NCBI GenBank assembly: GCA_902495595.1
Contig: CABUXV010000005.1
Location: 26,045-90,044, forward strand
Direction of reading: 5' to 3'
Length of the DNA: 64,000 nt
Source: an uncultured Eubacterium sp.
GTDB taxonomy: Bacteria > Bacillota > Clostridia > Peptostreptococcales > Anaerovoracaceae
The notes below the pieces were generated by a model. The model was not told the origin of the DNA. It did no database searches and saw only the letters and a program-made list of their open reading frames with translations. Below are positions 45,186 through 54,643 of this stretch, piece by piece. Position 1 is the first letter of the stretch; the number at the start of each line of letters is the position of its first letter. Both the position numbers and the translations under genes were made by a program.

Positions 45186-45764
45186 TCATTCTATTATCAA
45201 GCTGCGGTTTTCTTTTCGCAGTTTGCCCTGTGGATATTCTCCCTCACAATAGCCTAACAGAACGAAACAACGAGCAATATAGTTGTCCGGAATTTTCCAT
45301 TCTTTCAAGAGTTCCGCCCCGATTTCATTCTCAAAGGTTTCTTCCCCTCGCGCCACAATACAGGACGCAAGCCCGCACTCCGCAGCAGCAAGCACCATGT
45401 TTTCCCCGCAGCAGAAAGCGTCGGGAATACTGTATAAGAAATTCTTTGGAGCGAAAACTGCACAGACAGTAGGCGCGCCATAGAAACCGCTTTTTATGGC
45501 AGGGTCGTCGATTAGACTGGGCTGCTCCTTTGATACATAGGAGCCTGCTAATTTGCTCCTGTCAAATTTTGCAGCATTGTATTTTCCTATTATTTCACAC
45601 AGTTCTTTGTTGTGAATGGCAACAATGATTGTCCGCTGCCCGCCGCCGGCGTTGGGAGCATAAAGCCCCGCTTCTATAATTTTTTCTAAGTCCTCCCGTT
45701 CAATCTGCCTGCTTTGATATTTTCGGATAGAACGGCGGACCTTTACCAAATCAAAAAATTCCAT
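45186..45764 (-). CDS. Nitroreductase family FMN oxidoreductase
   Basis: A 192-residue protein with the nitroreductase start FFDLVKVRRSIRKYQSRQI, APNAGGGQRTIIVAI (FMN phosphate contacts), AAAECGLASCIVARGEETF and CFVLLGYCEGEYP. Relatives reduce nitro compounds and quinones or act as dehydrogenases on peptides. The neighbouring radical SAM enzyme and precursor peptide make a peptide-modifying role possible. The rSAM stop and this start are two bases apart. Confidence 0.87.
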   Translation of the reverse strand: MEFFDLVKVRRSIRKYQSRQIEREDLEKIIEAGLYAPNAGGGQRTIIVAIHNKELCEIIGKYNAAKFDRSKLAGSYVSKEQPSLIDDPAIKSGFYGAPTVCAVFAPKNFLYSIPDAFCCGENMVLAAAECGLASCIVARGEETFENEIGAELLKEWKIPDNYIARCFVLLGYCEGEYPQGKLRKENRSLIIE

Positions 45765-45766
45765 AT

Positions 45767-46816
45767 CTACACCTCTTTATCTCTGCCCACTTCCTTCCAA
45801 CATTGAGGGTCTGCCGCATAAAAGTTACCGTCTTTTCCACTGGCAACCGCAGGACAGCCCCGGCAATAAGATAACAACTCACATTTCGAACATTTTTCAA
45901 ATTTACCATAATCCCGGTACTGTTCCATCCCGCAAACCCACACATCAGCAATACGGTCTGTAAATACATTGCCGACCTTGCTGTTCTGGACGCGTCGGCA
46001 GGCGTAAATATCGCCGGCAGGCAAAATTGTCATGTGACAGTTTCCACAGTTGCAGCCGCCGTAAATCATGCCGTCCTGTGCATCCTCCGGAATTTTAAAA
46101 ATTCCCTTTTCATACTCATAAAGCGTCCAGAGGTGGTCTTTCTTGTTGAAGTAGGTGGTACAGCCTGCAGCTTCGTATTGCTGAAATTTTTGATAGCAGG
46201 TATCCAGCAGTTCCCTATACTCCTGTGGAGTTATTCCGGTATCTTTTTCTTCACTGGTAGGACAATAACGTGCAAAAGCGAATACATCAGCGCCTGCTTT
46301 TACAACTGTATCGATAATATCCGGAATTTCCTTAATATTTATGCCGGATACGGTTGTCATAATCACAGAGCGGATACCTGCATTTTTAATGCAGCTGACT
46401 TTTTCAAGGGTACAATCGAAAGAGCCGGGTTTTCTAAACCAGTCATGGGTTTCTCTCATCCCATCAAGAGAGAGTTGATATTTCTGGCAGCCGTACTCTT
46501 TCAGCTTCCGGCAGACCTCATCTGTTAAATGAAACGGATTTCCCAAAATAGTAAACGGAATATCGTGTTCTTTTAGCAAGGTAAGCAGCTTCCAAAAATC
46601 CGGGTGTAAAATGGGGTCGCCGCCTGTAATATAAAAGTATGGCAGACGGTTATACACTTTGCAGAAATCAAGACAGTTATAAAAAGTTTCCTGCATTTGC
46701 TCCCAACTCATAGCGTCCAGCTTTTTGCAGTTATCTTCCGAAAAAATGTAACAATGTTTGCAGCGTTGGTCGCACTCGTCTGTGATGTGCCACTGAAACG
46801 CAAAATATTCTTTCAT
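45767..46816 (-). CDS. Radical SAM/SPASM peptide maturase
   Basis: A 349-residue protein. The SAM cluster motif is CDQRCKHCYIF (CxxxCxxC) near residue 14. ITGGDPILHP and LSLDGMRETHDWFR are core barrel motifs. The C-terminal SPASM region has CNCGNCHMTILPAGDIYACRR and CSKCELLSYCRGCPA plus a last Cys, enough for two auxiliary [4Fe-4S] clusters. Such enzymes install thioether or C-C crosslinks in ribosomal peptides. A Cys-rich repeat peptide is encoded 117 bp upstream on the same strand, its likely substrate. GTGAGG precedes the ATG. Confidence 0.9.
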   Translation of the reverse strand: MKEYFAFQWHITDECDQRCKHCYIFSEDNCKKLDAMSWEQMQETFYNCLDFCKVYNRLPYFYITGGDPILHPDFWKLLTLLKEHDIPFTILGNPFHLTDEVCRKLKEYGCQKYQLSLDGMRETHDWFRKPGSFDCTLEKVSCIKNAGIRSVIMTTVSGINIKEIPDIIDTVVKAGADVFAFARYCPTSEEKDTGITPQEYRELLDTCYQKFQQYEAAGCTTYFNKKDHLWTLYEYEKGIFKIPEDAQDGMIYGGCNCGNCHMTILPAGDIYACRRVQNSKVGNVFTDRIADVWVCGMEQYRDYGKFEKCSKCELLSYCRGCPAVASGKDGNFYAADPQCWKEVGRDKEV

Positions 46817-46933
46817 ATCATTTTCCTCACTTTGAAATTATTAAAATATCTATATGGACCGGCAAAACCGGATAATTTTGAAGTTGTTCCCGGCAAACAG
46901 ATTAGCTTACCGGGAACGGCTGATATTCAGCGC

Positions 46934-47167
46934 TTATTTGTCGCCGGCTCCGCAGGCAGTGCCGCAAGCGGCAGGTTTTTCCTCGGGCTTGTCGCCGGCT
47001 CCGCAGGCAGTGCCGCAGGCGGCAGGCTTTTCCTCGGGCTTGTCGCCGGCTCCGCAGGCAGTACCACAGGCGGCGGGCTTTTCCTCAGGCTTGTCGCCGG
47101 CTCCGCAGGCAGAGCCTACAGCCTCCTCATTTTTCTTTGTCCAGCCAAACAGATTAGAAAGTGCCAT
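46934..47167 (-). CDS. Cys-rich repeat peptide, likely precursor for the radical SAM enzyme
   Basis: A 77-residue peptide. A short N-terminus (MALSNLFGWTKKNEEAVGS) is followed by tandem 17-residue units of PEEKPAACGTACGAGDK: three full units after an initial ACGAGDK. Seven cysteines lie at 21, 34, 38, 51, 55, 68 and 72 in CGTAC pairs. TGGAGG lies 8 bp before the ATG at 47167. It resembles the ACGX-repeat type of radical SAM substrates as I recall them. The regular charged spacer PEEKP between Cys units suggests repeated modification sites or cleavage products. Confidence 0.82.
   Translation of the reverse strand: MALSNLFGWTKKNEEAVGSACGAGDKPEEKPAACGTACGAGDKPEEKPAACGTACGAGDKPEEKPAACGTACGAGDK
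46937..47107 (-). repeat. 51-bp tandem repeats in the peptide gene
   Basis: About 3.3 copies of a 51-bp unit at near-perfect identity (copies begin near 46939, 46990, 47041 and 47092 on the plus strand), corresponding exactly to the 17-residue peptide repeats. Confidence 0.9.
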
Positions 47168-47365
47168 AATAATTACCTCCATTTTTTATTTTTGAAACAT
47201 TTCCTGTTCCTTGACTGTATTTTATCGCAGGGTAATCAGAGAAAAAAGTACGCACCTTTTTATTACATAGTCACTTTTTTGTAACCCATGCTTGCAGGAA
47301 ATCCGCCTTTATATTATAATTCGAATGTAACATTCATTTTTAAACTATTGAAAAGGAGTACGCCT

Positions 47366-47689
47366 ATGTTGACAAAAGAAGAAATGCCCGCCTGCCCTGT
47401 TGCAACCACTGTTCAGCTAATCGGAAGCAAATGGAAATTACTTATTATGCGAAATTTGTTGCAGCGGTCATGGCGTTTTAATGAATTACGCAAAGATTTA
47501 GAGGGAATCAGCCAAAAGGTGCTGACTGACAGTCTCCGCTCTATGGAATCTGATGGAATTATTACCCGCACAGTCTATCCAGAAGTGCCGCCTCGCGTTG
47601 AATATGCGTTAAGTGATTTAGGTGAATCTATGCGCCCTATCATAAAGGCCATGGAAGAATGGGGAACAAACTATAAAAATCAACTGTGA
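47366..47689 (+). CDS. HxlR family transcriptional regulator
   Basis: A 107-residue winged-helix protein: CPVATTVQLIGSKWKLLIMRNLL, RFNELRKDLEGISQKVLTDSLR and VPPRVEYALSDLGESM. The conserved N-terminal Cys (ACPV) is the redox- or electrophile-sensing residue in YodB/HypR-type members. The ATG at 47366 follows AAGGAG; the open frame starts at 47288. It is divergent from the peptide gene across about 200 bp, so it probably controls that operon. Confidence 0.88.
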   Translation: MLTKEEMPACPVATTVQLIGSKWKLLIMRNLLQRSWRFNELRKDLEGISQKVLTDSLRSMESDGIITRTVYPEVPPRVEYALSDLGESMRPIIKAMEEWGTNYKNQL

Positions 47690-47697
47690 CTTGATGA

Positions 47698-47746
47698 AAA
47701 AGCGGATATGGTAATCCTCTTTGGAAAATCATATCCGCTTTTAATT
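47698..47746 (+). terminator. Intrinsic terminator of the HxlR gene
   Basis: AAAAGCGGATATG (47698-47710) / CATATCCGCTTTT (47730-47742) with a TTTTAATT tail. Confidence 0.82.
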
Positions 47747-47861
47747 AGGTCATAAATCAAATTCTTGTGTGTTACTTTACAGCAATCATCATTAAAGGCC
47801 GTCATCAATAAATTTTGATAATTATCCCTATCCTGATACGCTCTGATTTTATGTAAACTTA

Positions 47862-47876
47862 TTTTTTCTGAAAATA
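47862..47876 (+). promoter_or_regulatory. CodY-like box 1 upstream of ilvB
   Basis: TTTTTTCTGAAAATA, three mismatches to the CodY consensus AATTTTCWGAAAATT. Confidence 0.45.
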
Positions 47877-47892
47877 TTCTTTTTTATCGGTC

Positions 47893-47907
47893 TATTTTCA
47901 GAAAATA
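47893..47907 (+). promoter_or_regulatory. CodY-like box 2 upstream of ilvB
   Basis: TATTTTCAGAAAATA, a perfect palindrome around the centre with two mismatches to the CodY consensus, both at the outermost positions. CodY commonly represses branched-chain amino acid genes in Firmicutes. Confidence 0.6.
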
Positions 47908-48068
47908 TTGCCTTAAAACGCTTTTTGAATATTGAATTCAGATTTAAGACAATATCAAGCGTTAATTTAAAGGGTTATTCAAGGGCAATCTGCAATTTAT
48001 TTGCTGCTATTTGATTGTTTTTTACATTAATTTGCTTTTTCCGGTTTTATAAAGTTTACATAATGTTT

Positions 48069-48083
48069 AAAATTCTGAAAATC
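48069..48083 (+). promoter_or_regulatory. CodY-like box 3 upstream of ilvB
   Basis: AAAATTCTGAAAATC, three mismatches to the CodY consensus; also conserved in the iorA upstream copy of the element. Confidence 0.4.
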
Positions 48084-48255
48084 GCCTTAAAAACTCTCTG
48101 TTTTTCTGAATTTCTTCCTGAAAACAATCAGCATTAAATAAAGATGCGAATTTCCGAAAAAACATCTTTTTCAATTAAATTTTTAATATTTTGTATTAAA
48201 TCACTATATTTTTATTTTTTCTTTGTTTTTATCCACAATTTTATCAAAAAACATG

Positions 48256-48283
48256 TTGCTTTTCTCGGAAAACAATATATAAT
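48256..48283 (+). promoter_or_regulatory. Promoter of the ilv operon
   Basis: TTGCTT (48256-48261) and TATAAT (48278-48283), 16-bp spacer. The shared element with CodY-like boxes lies upstream of this promoter. Confidence 0.65.
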
Positions 48284-48334
48284 AGGTGTTGCGAAGCAAT
48301 AAAGCAATTTAATTTCAATTTCAAGGAGGATAAA

Positions 48335-49996
48335 ATGAGAGTAACAGGTTCACAACTGGTTGCTGAAATCTTATTGGAACACAATGTCGATACAGTGTTC
48401 GGCTATCCGGGCGGTACTGCGTTAAATATATACGATACTTTATACGAATACCGTGACAAGATAAAACATATTCTTTCAGCCCACGAGCAGGGAGCTGCCC
48501 ATGCGGCAGACGGATATTACAGAGCAACGGGAAAAACAGGCGTCGTTTTCGCCACCAGCGGACCGGGCGCTACCAATTTAGTTACAGGCATAGCTACAGC
48601 CTTTATGGACAGCATTCCGATGATTGCCATAACGGCCAACGTACCCGACAGTCTTATCGGCAGAGATGCTTTCCAGGAAATATGTATTACAGGTGTTGCA
48701 ATGCCTATAACAAAACATACTTTCTTCGTAAATAAAATAGAGGACCTCGCAGATGCTCTGAGAAACGCTTTCAGAATAGCAAGCAGCGGAAGAAAGGGAC
48801 CTGTCCTCATTGATATAACAAAGGACGTAACAGCAAATAAAATCGATTATAAACCTGCTAAACCTCTTCCTCTTAATCCGCCTCCGGTTTTTTCAGATGA
48901 ATCGGTTCAGGAAGTTGCGGCAATGATAAATTCAGCAGAAAGACCTATCGTATATTTTGGAGGAGGCGTAGCTGCATCAAAAGCGGGAAAAGAACTCAAT
49001 CAGCTTTTGGAAACAGCCGATATACCTGCTACATACACACTTATGGCTGCAGGAATTCTCGGATACGACAACAAAAGAAATTTAGGTCTTGTAGGTATGC
49101 ACGGAAGCATTGCCGCCAACAAAGCCGTTGACAGAGCCGACCTTATCGTTGCACTGGGCGCAAGATTCAGCGACAGAGTTGCCTTAAATCCCGAAAAATT
49201 TGCGAAAAAAGCAAGAAAAGTTCAGATAGATATAGACAGCAGTGAAATAAACAAAAACGTCCTGGTTGACTTGGGTGTAAGCGCCGACATAAAGGAGTTC
49301 CTTACAAAGCTTCTTCCTTTAATCAAAAAAGCCGACCATTCCGAATGGGTATCCCAGTCAACAGAATGGAAGAAAAGAACCGGCGATGTTAAAAGCCAGG
49401 ATGCAGAGCTGCACCCGAGCGAAATCATCCATTCCATATGCGACAATACCGACAAGGAAACCATATACGTTACAGATGTAGGACAGCACCAGATGTGGGC
49501 AGCTCAGTATCTTAAACATGAAAAAACCGAAAACTTCATCACAAGCGGAGGTCTCGGAACAATGGGATTCGGCTATGGAGCCGCTATAGGAGCTCAAATC
49601 GGCTGCCCTGACAAAAGGGTCATACACTTTACAGGAGACGGCTCTTTCCACATGAATCTAAACGAAGCATGCACAGCAGTAAGTCAGGAACTTCCTATTA
49701 TAACAGTAATAATGAACAACCGTGTTTTAGGTATGGTTTATCAGTGGCAGACATCATTTTACGGCAAACGTTTTGCCGCTACAACTCCCGAAAGAAAAAC
49801 CAATTTCCCTAAACTTGCAGAAGCTTTCGGAGCAAAAGGTTTTTCCGCCAGCAACCCTAAGGAATTTGAAGAAGTGTTCAAAAAAGCGCTGCAGGAAAAA
49901 GGTCCTGTATGGATAGACTGCGCTATTTCAAGAGAAGAGAGAGTTCTTCCTATGATTCCGGGCGGCGGAACTATCGAAGATATGATAATAGGTTAA
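48335..49996 (+). CDS. ilvB: Acetolactate synthase large (catalytic) subunit
   Basis: A ThDP enzyme of 553 residues: catalytic Glu in SAHEQGAAHAADGYYRATG, FAD/ThDP regions (LGARFSDRV, GGLGTMGFGYGAAIGAQ), and the metal-ThDP motif GDGSFHMNLNEACTA ending in MNN. It makes acetolactate or acetohydroxybutyrate, the first common step of valine and isoleucine synthesis. CAAGGAGG precedes the ATG. ilvN follows 11 bp later. Confidence 0.95.
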   Translation: MRVTGSQLVAEILLEHNVDTVFGYPGGTALNIYDTLYEYRDKIKHILSAHEQGAAHAADGYYRATGKTGVVFATSGPGATNLVTGIATAFMDSIPMIAITANVPDSLIGRDAFQEICITGVAMPITKHTFFVNKIEDLADALRNAFRIASSGRKGPVLIDITKDVTANKIDYKPAKPLPLNPPPVFSDESVQEVAAMINSAERPIVYFGGGVAASKAGKELNQLLETADIPATYTLMAAGILGYDNKRNLGLVGMHGSIAANKAVDRADLIVALGARFSDRVALNPEKFAKKARKVQIDIDSSEINKNVLVDLGVSADIKEFLTKLLPLIKKADHSEWVSQSTEWKKRTGDVKSQDAELHPSEIIHSICDNTDKETIYVTDVGQHQMWAAQYLKHEKTENFITSGGLGTMGFGYGAAIGAQIGCPDKRVIHFTGDGSFHMNLNEACTAVSQELPIITVIMNNRVLGMVYQWQTSFYGKRFAATTPERKTNFPKLAEAFGAKGFSASNPKEFEEVFKKALQEKGPVWIDCAISREERVLPMIPGGGTIEDMIIG

Positions 49997-50007
49997 GGAG
50001 GGAGAAC

Positions 50008-50517
50008 ATGGATAAACAGATCAGAAAAGAAGTAATAAGCATTTTGGTTGACAACCAGGCAAATGTTCTTACAAGAGTCAGCAGTCTTTTCGGAAGACGG
50101 GGATTCAACATAGATTCCCTGACGGTTTCAACCACCAACGATCCTAAGCTTTCAAGAATAACCGTTGTATTCACGGGAACAGAGCAGGGACTTCACCAGA
50201 TAATCTCCCAAACTGCAAAACTGGAAGTCGTTCGAAAAATCTTTACACTTGATTCTGACAACAGCATATATAGGGAACTGCTGCTGTTAAAAGTGAATGC
50301 AGATAAAACAGAACGCTCAGGAATAAAAGAAATCGTTGAAATTTACAGGGGAAAAATAGTTGACCTTTCTAAAAACAGCCTTATAATTGAACTGACCGGC
50401 GGCTCTGATAAGCTTGACGGATTTATGGACATGATGAGCTGTTATGATATTTCCGAAGTATGCCGTACAGGTATAACGGGAATAGGCAGGGGAAAAGGCT
50501 GGCACGAACAGGAATAG
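50008..50517 (+). CDS. ilvN: Acetolactate synthase small (regulatory) subunit
   Basis: A 169-residue protein with an N-terminal ACT domain (ISILVDNQANVLTRVSSLFGRRGFNIDSL) and the small-subunit C-domain (LIIELTGGSDKLDGFMDMM). It gives valine feedback control of IlvB. The ATG at 50008 follows AAGGAGGG; the open frame extends into ilvB from 49909 in another register. Second gene of ilvBNCD. Confidence 0.95.
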   Translation: MDKQIRKEVISILVDNQANVLTRVSSLFGRRGFNIDSLTVSTTNDPKLSRITVVFTGTEQGLHQIISQTAKLEVVRKIFTLDSDNSIYRELLLLKVNADKTERSGIKEIVEIYRGKIVDLSKNSLIIELTGGSDKLDGFMDMMSCYDISEVCRTGITGIGRGKGWHEQE

Positions 50518-50649
50518 ACAACCCCGAACTACCGGCAGAGGCAGACTCATCTTATTTGACAAATCTGCTTAAACCGGCAGCAAACCCAAAGACATAAACG
50601 GAAAATCCCAAACAGATATTTTCGTAAAATACATAATTCTAATGTTTAA

Positions 50650-51663
<1,014 letters not shown>

Positions 51664-51724
51664 CTTTGAAAACCGAAATTTTCAAAGTTTACCACACAGA
51701 ATCCCAATAAAGATTCAATAATAC

Positions 51725-51812
51725 AGAAAAAGTTTGCCACGATAACCGGTTATTGGTTTTAAAGCCCGAGGAGCCAAACTCCTTGCGGATGTTATCCCCG
51801 CAAACTTTTTCT
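51725..51812 (+). promoter_or_regulatory. Structured inter-gene element before ilvD
   Basis: A 13-bp perfect stem (AGAAAAAGTTTGC / GCAAACTTTTTCT) encloses a CAC/CCC internal loop and a second 6-bp stem (GATAAC / GTTATC). The 44-nt interior carries another hairpin, AGGAG-CCAAA-CTCCT (51769-51783). The element ends 19 bp before ilvD. It matches no regulatory RNA family I know. Confidence 0.65.
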
Positions 51813-51831
51813 TTAAAAGGAAGGATTAAAA

Positions 51832-53490
51832 ATGAGAAGCGATAACGTAACTAAAGGCGTGGAAAAAGCTCCTATGCGAAGCTTATTCTACGCTATGGGA
51901 TATACAAAAGAAGAACTCGACCGCCCTCTTATAGGCGTAGTTTCCGCTAAAAGCGAAATCGTTCCGGGTCATATGCACCTTGATAAAGTTGCAGAAGCTG
52001 TAAAAGCAGGCGTAAGAATGGCTGGAGGAACACCTATCGAAGTTCCTGCCATAGGCGTATGCGACGGTATCGCAATGGGGCATATCGGCATGAAATACAG
52101 CCTTGCCAGCAGAGAGCTCATTGCAGACAGCGTTGAAACCATGGCAATGGCACATGCTTTCGACGGTCTTGTGCTGGTTCCCAACTGCGACAAAATAGTT
52201 CCCGGAATGATAATGGCAGCAGTGAGAATCAACATACCTACCGTAGTATGTTCCGGCGGACCTATGATGTCAGGCCTGGTAAACGGTGAAGAAACGAGTC
52301 TCTCCAAAATGTTTGAGGCTGTAGGCGCGAGAAAAGCAAATATAATAGATGACGAGAAGCTGCTGGAATTCGAAGAGAACACATGCCCGGGATGCGGCTC
52401 ATGCTCGGGAATGTACACTGCCAACAGCATGAACTGTCTGTCCGAAGCCGTTGGAATTGCTCTTCCGGGCAACGGAACAATTCCTGCCGTAGACAGCGGA
52501 AGAATAAGGCTGGCAAAACATGCCGGCATGGCAATAATGAACCTGGTTGAAAAAGATATAAAAGCAAGAGATATTATAAACGAAAAATCACTGAAAAACG
52601 CTTTAGCATGCGATATGGCTTTAGGCTGCTCATCAAACAGCGTGCTTCACCTGCTGGCAATAGCCAATGAAGCCGGAGTCGACCTTAATCTTGATATATT
52701 CAACCAATTCAGCGCAAAGGTTCCGAATCTTTGTCATCTCGCTCCAGCCGGCGGAACTCATATGCACGATTTAAACAGAGCAGGCGGTCTTATGGCAGTA
52801 TTCAGCGAACTTGCAAAAAAAGGTCTCATAGATGAAACTCTTATTACGGCTACAGGAAAAACAGTAGGCGAGAACTTTAAGGGCGCCTTTGTAAAGGATT
52901 ACGATATAATAAGACCTATCGACAAACCTTACAGCCAGACAGGCGGTATCGCTATAATGTGGGGCAATATAGCCCAGGATGGATGCGTTGTAAAGAGAAG
53001 CGCGGTCGCGCCGGAAATGCTTTCTCACAGCGGACCTGCAAGAGTATTTGACTGTGAAGAAGACGCTATCGATGCTATCTACAACGGAAAAATCGTTGAC
53101 GGAGACGTTGTTGTTATAAGATATGAAGGTCCTAAAGGCGGTCCGGGAATGAGGGAAATGCTCAATCCTACCAGCGCTCTTGCGGGAATGAATCTTGACA
53201 AGACGGTAGCGCTCATAACAGACGGCAGATTCAGCGGCGCCAGCCGAGGAGCTTCCATCGGACACGTATGCCCCGAAGCTGCGTCAGGAGGAAATATCGG
53301 TCTTCTCCAGGAGGGTGATATAATAGAAATAGATATTCCTAACTCAAAGATAAACGCAAAAGTATCAGATGAAGAGTTCGAAAAAAGACGTAAATCATAT
53401 GTCGCTCCGCCTCCAAATGTAACATCGGGATGGCTTTCAAGATACATGAGAAACGTAGCAGCTTCCTCAAAAGGCGCAGTTATGGAATAA
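51832..53490 (+). CDS. ilvD: Dihydroxy-acid dehydratase
   Basis: An IlvD/Edd family Fe-S dehydratase of 552 residues. Cluster cysteines lie in [13 protein letters not shown] and [19 protein letters not shown]. The C-terminal half has [29 protein letters not shown] and [16 protein letters not shown], and everything needed for activity is present. It forms the 2-oxoacid precursors of valine and isoleucine, used by ilvE. AAGGAAGG precedes the ATG. Confidence 0.96.
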   Translation: MRSDNVTKGVEKAPMRSLFYAMGYTKEELDRPLIGVVSAKSEIVPGHMHLDKVAEAVKAGVRMAGGTPIEVPAIGVCDGIAMGHIGMKYSLASRELIADSVETMAMAHAFDGLVLVPNCDKIVPGMIMAAVRINIPTVVCSGGPMMSGLVNGEETSLSKMFEAVGARKANIIDDEKLLEFEENTCPGCGSCSGMYTANSMNCLSEAVGIALPGNGTIPAVDSGRIRLAKHAGMAIMNLVEKDIKARDIINEKSLKNALACDMALGCSSNSVLHLLAIANEAGVDLNLDIFNQFSAKVPNLCHLAPAGGTHMHDLNRAGGLMAVFSELAKKGLIDETLITATGKTVGENFKGAFVKDYDIIRPIDKPYSQTGGIAIMWGNIAQDGCVVKRSAVAPEMLSHSGPARVFDCEEDAIDAIYNGKIVDGDVVVIRYEGPKGGPGMREMLNPTSALAGMNLDKTVALITDGRFSGASRGASIGHVCPEAASGGNIGLLQEGDIIEIDIPNSKINAKVSDEEFEKRRKSYVAPPPNVTSGWLSRYMRNVAASSKGAVME

Positions 53491-53610
53491 AGATTACAGC
53501 AAAGGCTCATTATTCATAGATCTAAGAATTGCATTAAAGATGCATTGATATTCCGAGATGTCCCAAGATATTCCGAATAATATCATAAATGATATTTCAT
53601 TCATACTAAC

Positions 53611-53645
53611 AAAAAGCGGCAGAAATATTCTGCCGCTTTTTATAT
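53611..53645. terminator. Bidirectional terminator after ilvD
   Basis: A 14-bp perfect stem, AAAAAGCGGCAGAA / TTCTGCCGCTTTTT with loop ATA; T runs on both strands serve ilvD and the converging DUF1275 gene. Confidence 0.9.
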
Positions 53646-53661
53646 GAAAATATCCTCCGAA

Positions 53662-54363
53662 TCAATTTACCCCTGTTTCCTTGCTTTCTTCGGCAAACAT
53701 CATTATAAAAGCTGCCGCAAGCACTGCCGCGCATATTATCATTGCAAACTGTCCCATATAATTTACCATTATATTTCCTATAACAGCGCCTATTACGAAA
53801 AACAGTATTATACCGTAGTAAAGAAGCCCTTTTCTCAGCTTATATGATTCTCTCGTACTCATGTATTCACATACAAACTGCGTCCCGCTTCGTATATTGC
53901 CAATACACATAGTAGTCGCTATGCTGTTTCCATGTATTTTACGAAAAGTCTCAAGCTGTATGCCGCACACCAATGAAGTGAGGCAATTTGCCAGCATGTT
54001 CATGGACTGCGGCACAAAACATACACCTATCAGAATAACTATTTCAAACAAAACAGAAATCTGTCTCCAGTGAAATGCGTTTATTTCCTTGAACTTAAGT
54101 TTCAAAAAATCAGCTACCGCTATTCCTGCCACAAATGATGCCACCGGAAACAAATAGTTTACAGCCTCACCCCATTTAAGCTGCGATAAATTAACCCCCA
54201 GCAGGAGGATGTTCCCGGTCTGCGCATTGGCAAATACATGCCCTCTGAACATATATGAGTAGGCGTCCATAAATCCGCCTGCAATCGCCAAAGTTATGCC
54301 TATCATAATAGAATCAGACATTTGTGTTTTAGATGTGATTTTAATACGCTTAAGACGTTTCAT
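53662..54363 (-). CDS. DUF1275 (YoaK) family membrane protein
   Basis: A 233-residue protein with about six membrane segments. It has the family motifs GGFMDAYSYMFRGHVFANAQTGN and ETFRKIHGNSIATTMCIGNIRS. DUF1275 members are sometimes suspected of being transporters but are uncharacterised. The ATG at 54363 overlaps the RHH-protein stop as ATGA, so the two genes are translationally coupled; the open frame reaches 54447 but without a site. Confidence 0.82.
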   Translation of the reverse strand: MKRLKRIKITSKTQMSDSIMIGITLAIAGGFMDAYSYMFRGHVFANAQTGNILLLGVNLSQLKWGEAVNYLFPVASFVAGIAVADFLKLKFKEINAFHWRQISVLFEIVILIGVCFVPQSMNMLANCLTSLVCGIQLETFRKIHGNSIATTMCIGNIRSGTQFVCEYMSTRESYKLRKGLLYYGIILFFVIGAVIGNIMVNYMGQFAMIICAAVLAAAFIMMFAEESKETGVN

Positions 54364-54617
54364 TCCCCTTTTTTTCTCTTTCTTACACATTCGTTCAGTA
54401 AATATTCCACCTGCCCGTTTATAGACCTGAAATCCTCTTCTGCCCATGCAGCAATATCATTCCATAATCCGGGAGATAACCTCAACACCATTTGCTTTTT
54501 GGTTTTCTCTTTATCCTTTATGTTTTTCTCCTTTTTCTTAATCTCAGCTTCCAATGTTTTAAGCTTTTCAAGCCTCTTTTGAAGCTGTTCTTCTTTTCTG
54601 TTTATATCATCTGCCAT
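54360..54617 (-). CDS. Small coiled-coil protein with ribbon-helix-helix domain
   Basis: 85 residues. An N-terminal charged coiled coil (NRKEEQLQKRLEKLKTLEAE) is followed by an Arc-type ribbon-helix-helix fold: QMVLRLSPGLWNDIAAW and NGQVEYLLNECVRKRKK. It is probably a DNA-binding dimer, or the RHH part may serve only for oligomerisation. AAAGGAG precedes the ATG. It sits between and is coupled to the SPFH and DUF1275 genes. Confidence 0.75.
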   Translation of the reverse strand: MADDINRKEEQLQKRLEKLKTLEAEIKKKEKNIKDKEKTKKQMVLRLSPGLWNDIAAWAEEDFRSINGQVEYLLNECVRKRKKGE

Positions 54618-54643
54618 AAGGAAGCACTCCTTTTATCATATCA

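Larger units (their letters stand above)
47847..48083 (+). repeat. Long AT-rich element upstream of ilvB, shared with the iorA upstream region
   Basis: 47847-47874 is identical over 28 bp to the reverse complement of 63081-63108. Both copies continue with a TTTTCTGAAAA ... TTTTCAGAAAA pair. About 165 bp later both carry ATTAATTTGCTTT, a GTTTACATAA box and AATTCTGAAAATC. In both loci the element points the same way relative to the downstream gene. TTTATGTAAAC near the left end and GTTTACATAA near the right form inverted ends. No ORF is present in 47747-48334. Confidence 0.8.

Noticed and set aside
46937..47107. Regular repeats resembling a small CRISPR array
   Set aside because: Units are directly adjacent, without variable spacers, and encode the peptide repeats.
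46697..47284. Plus-strand open frames with GSAGSAAGG-type or APQAVPQAA-type repeats over the peptide gene
   Set aside because: They are antisense shadows of the 51-bp repeats; the minus-strand frame has a strong ribosome site, conserved Cys pattern and operon context.
51725..51812. Cloverleaf-like element considered as a tRNA or T-box
   Set aside because: No acceptor CCA, D- or T-arm consensus, and no GGTGGTACCGCG T-box core.
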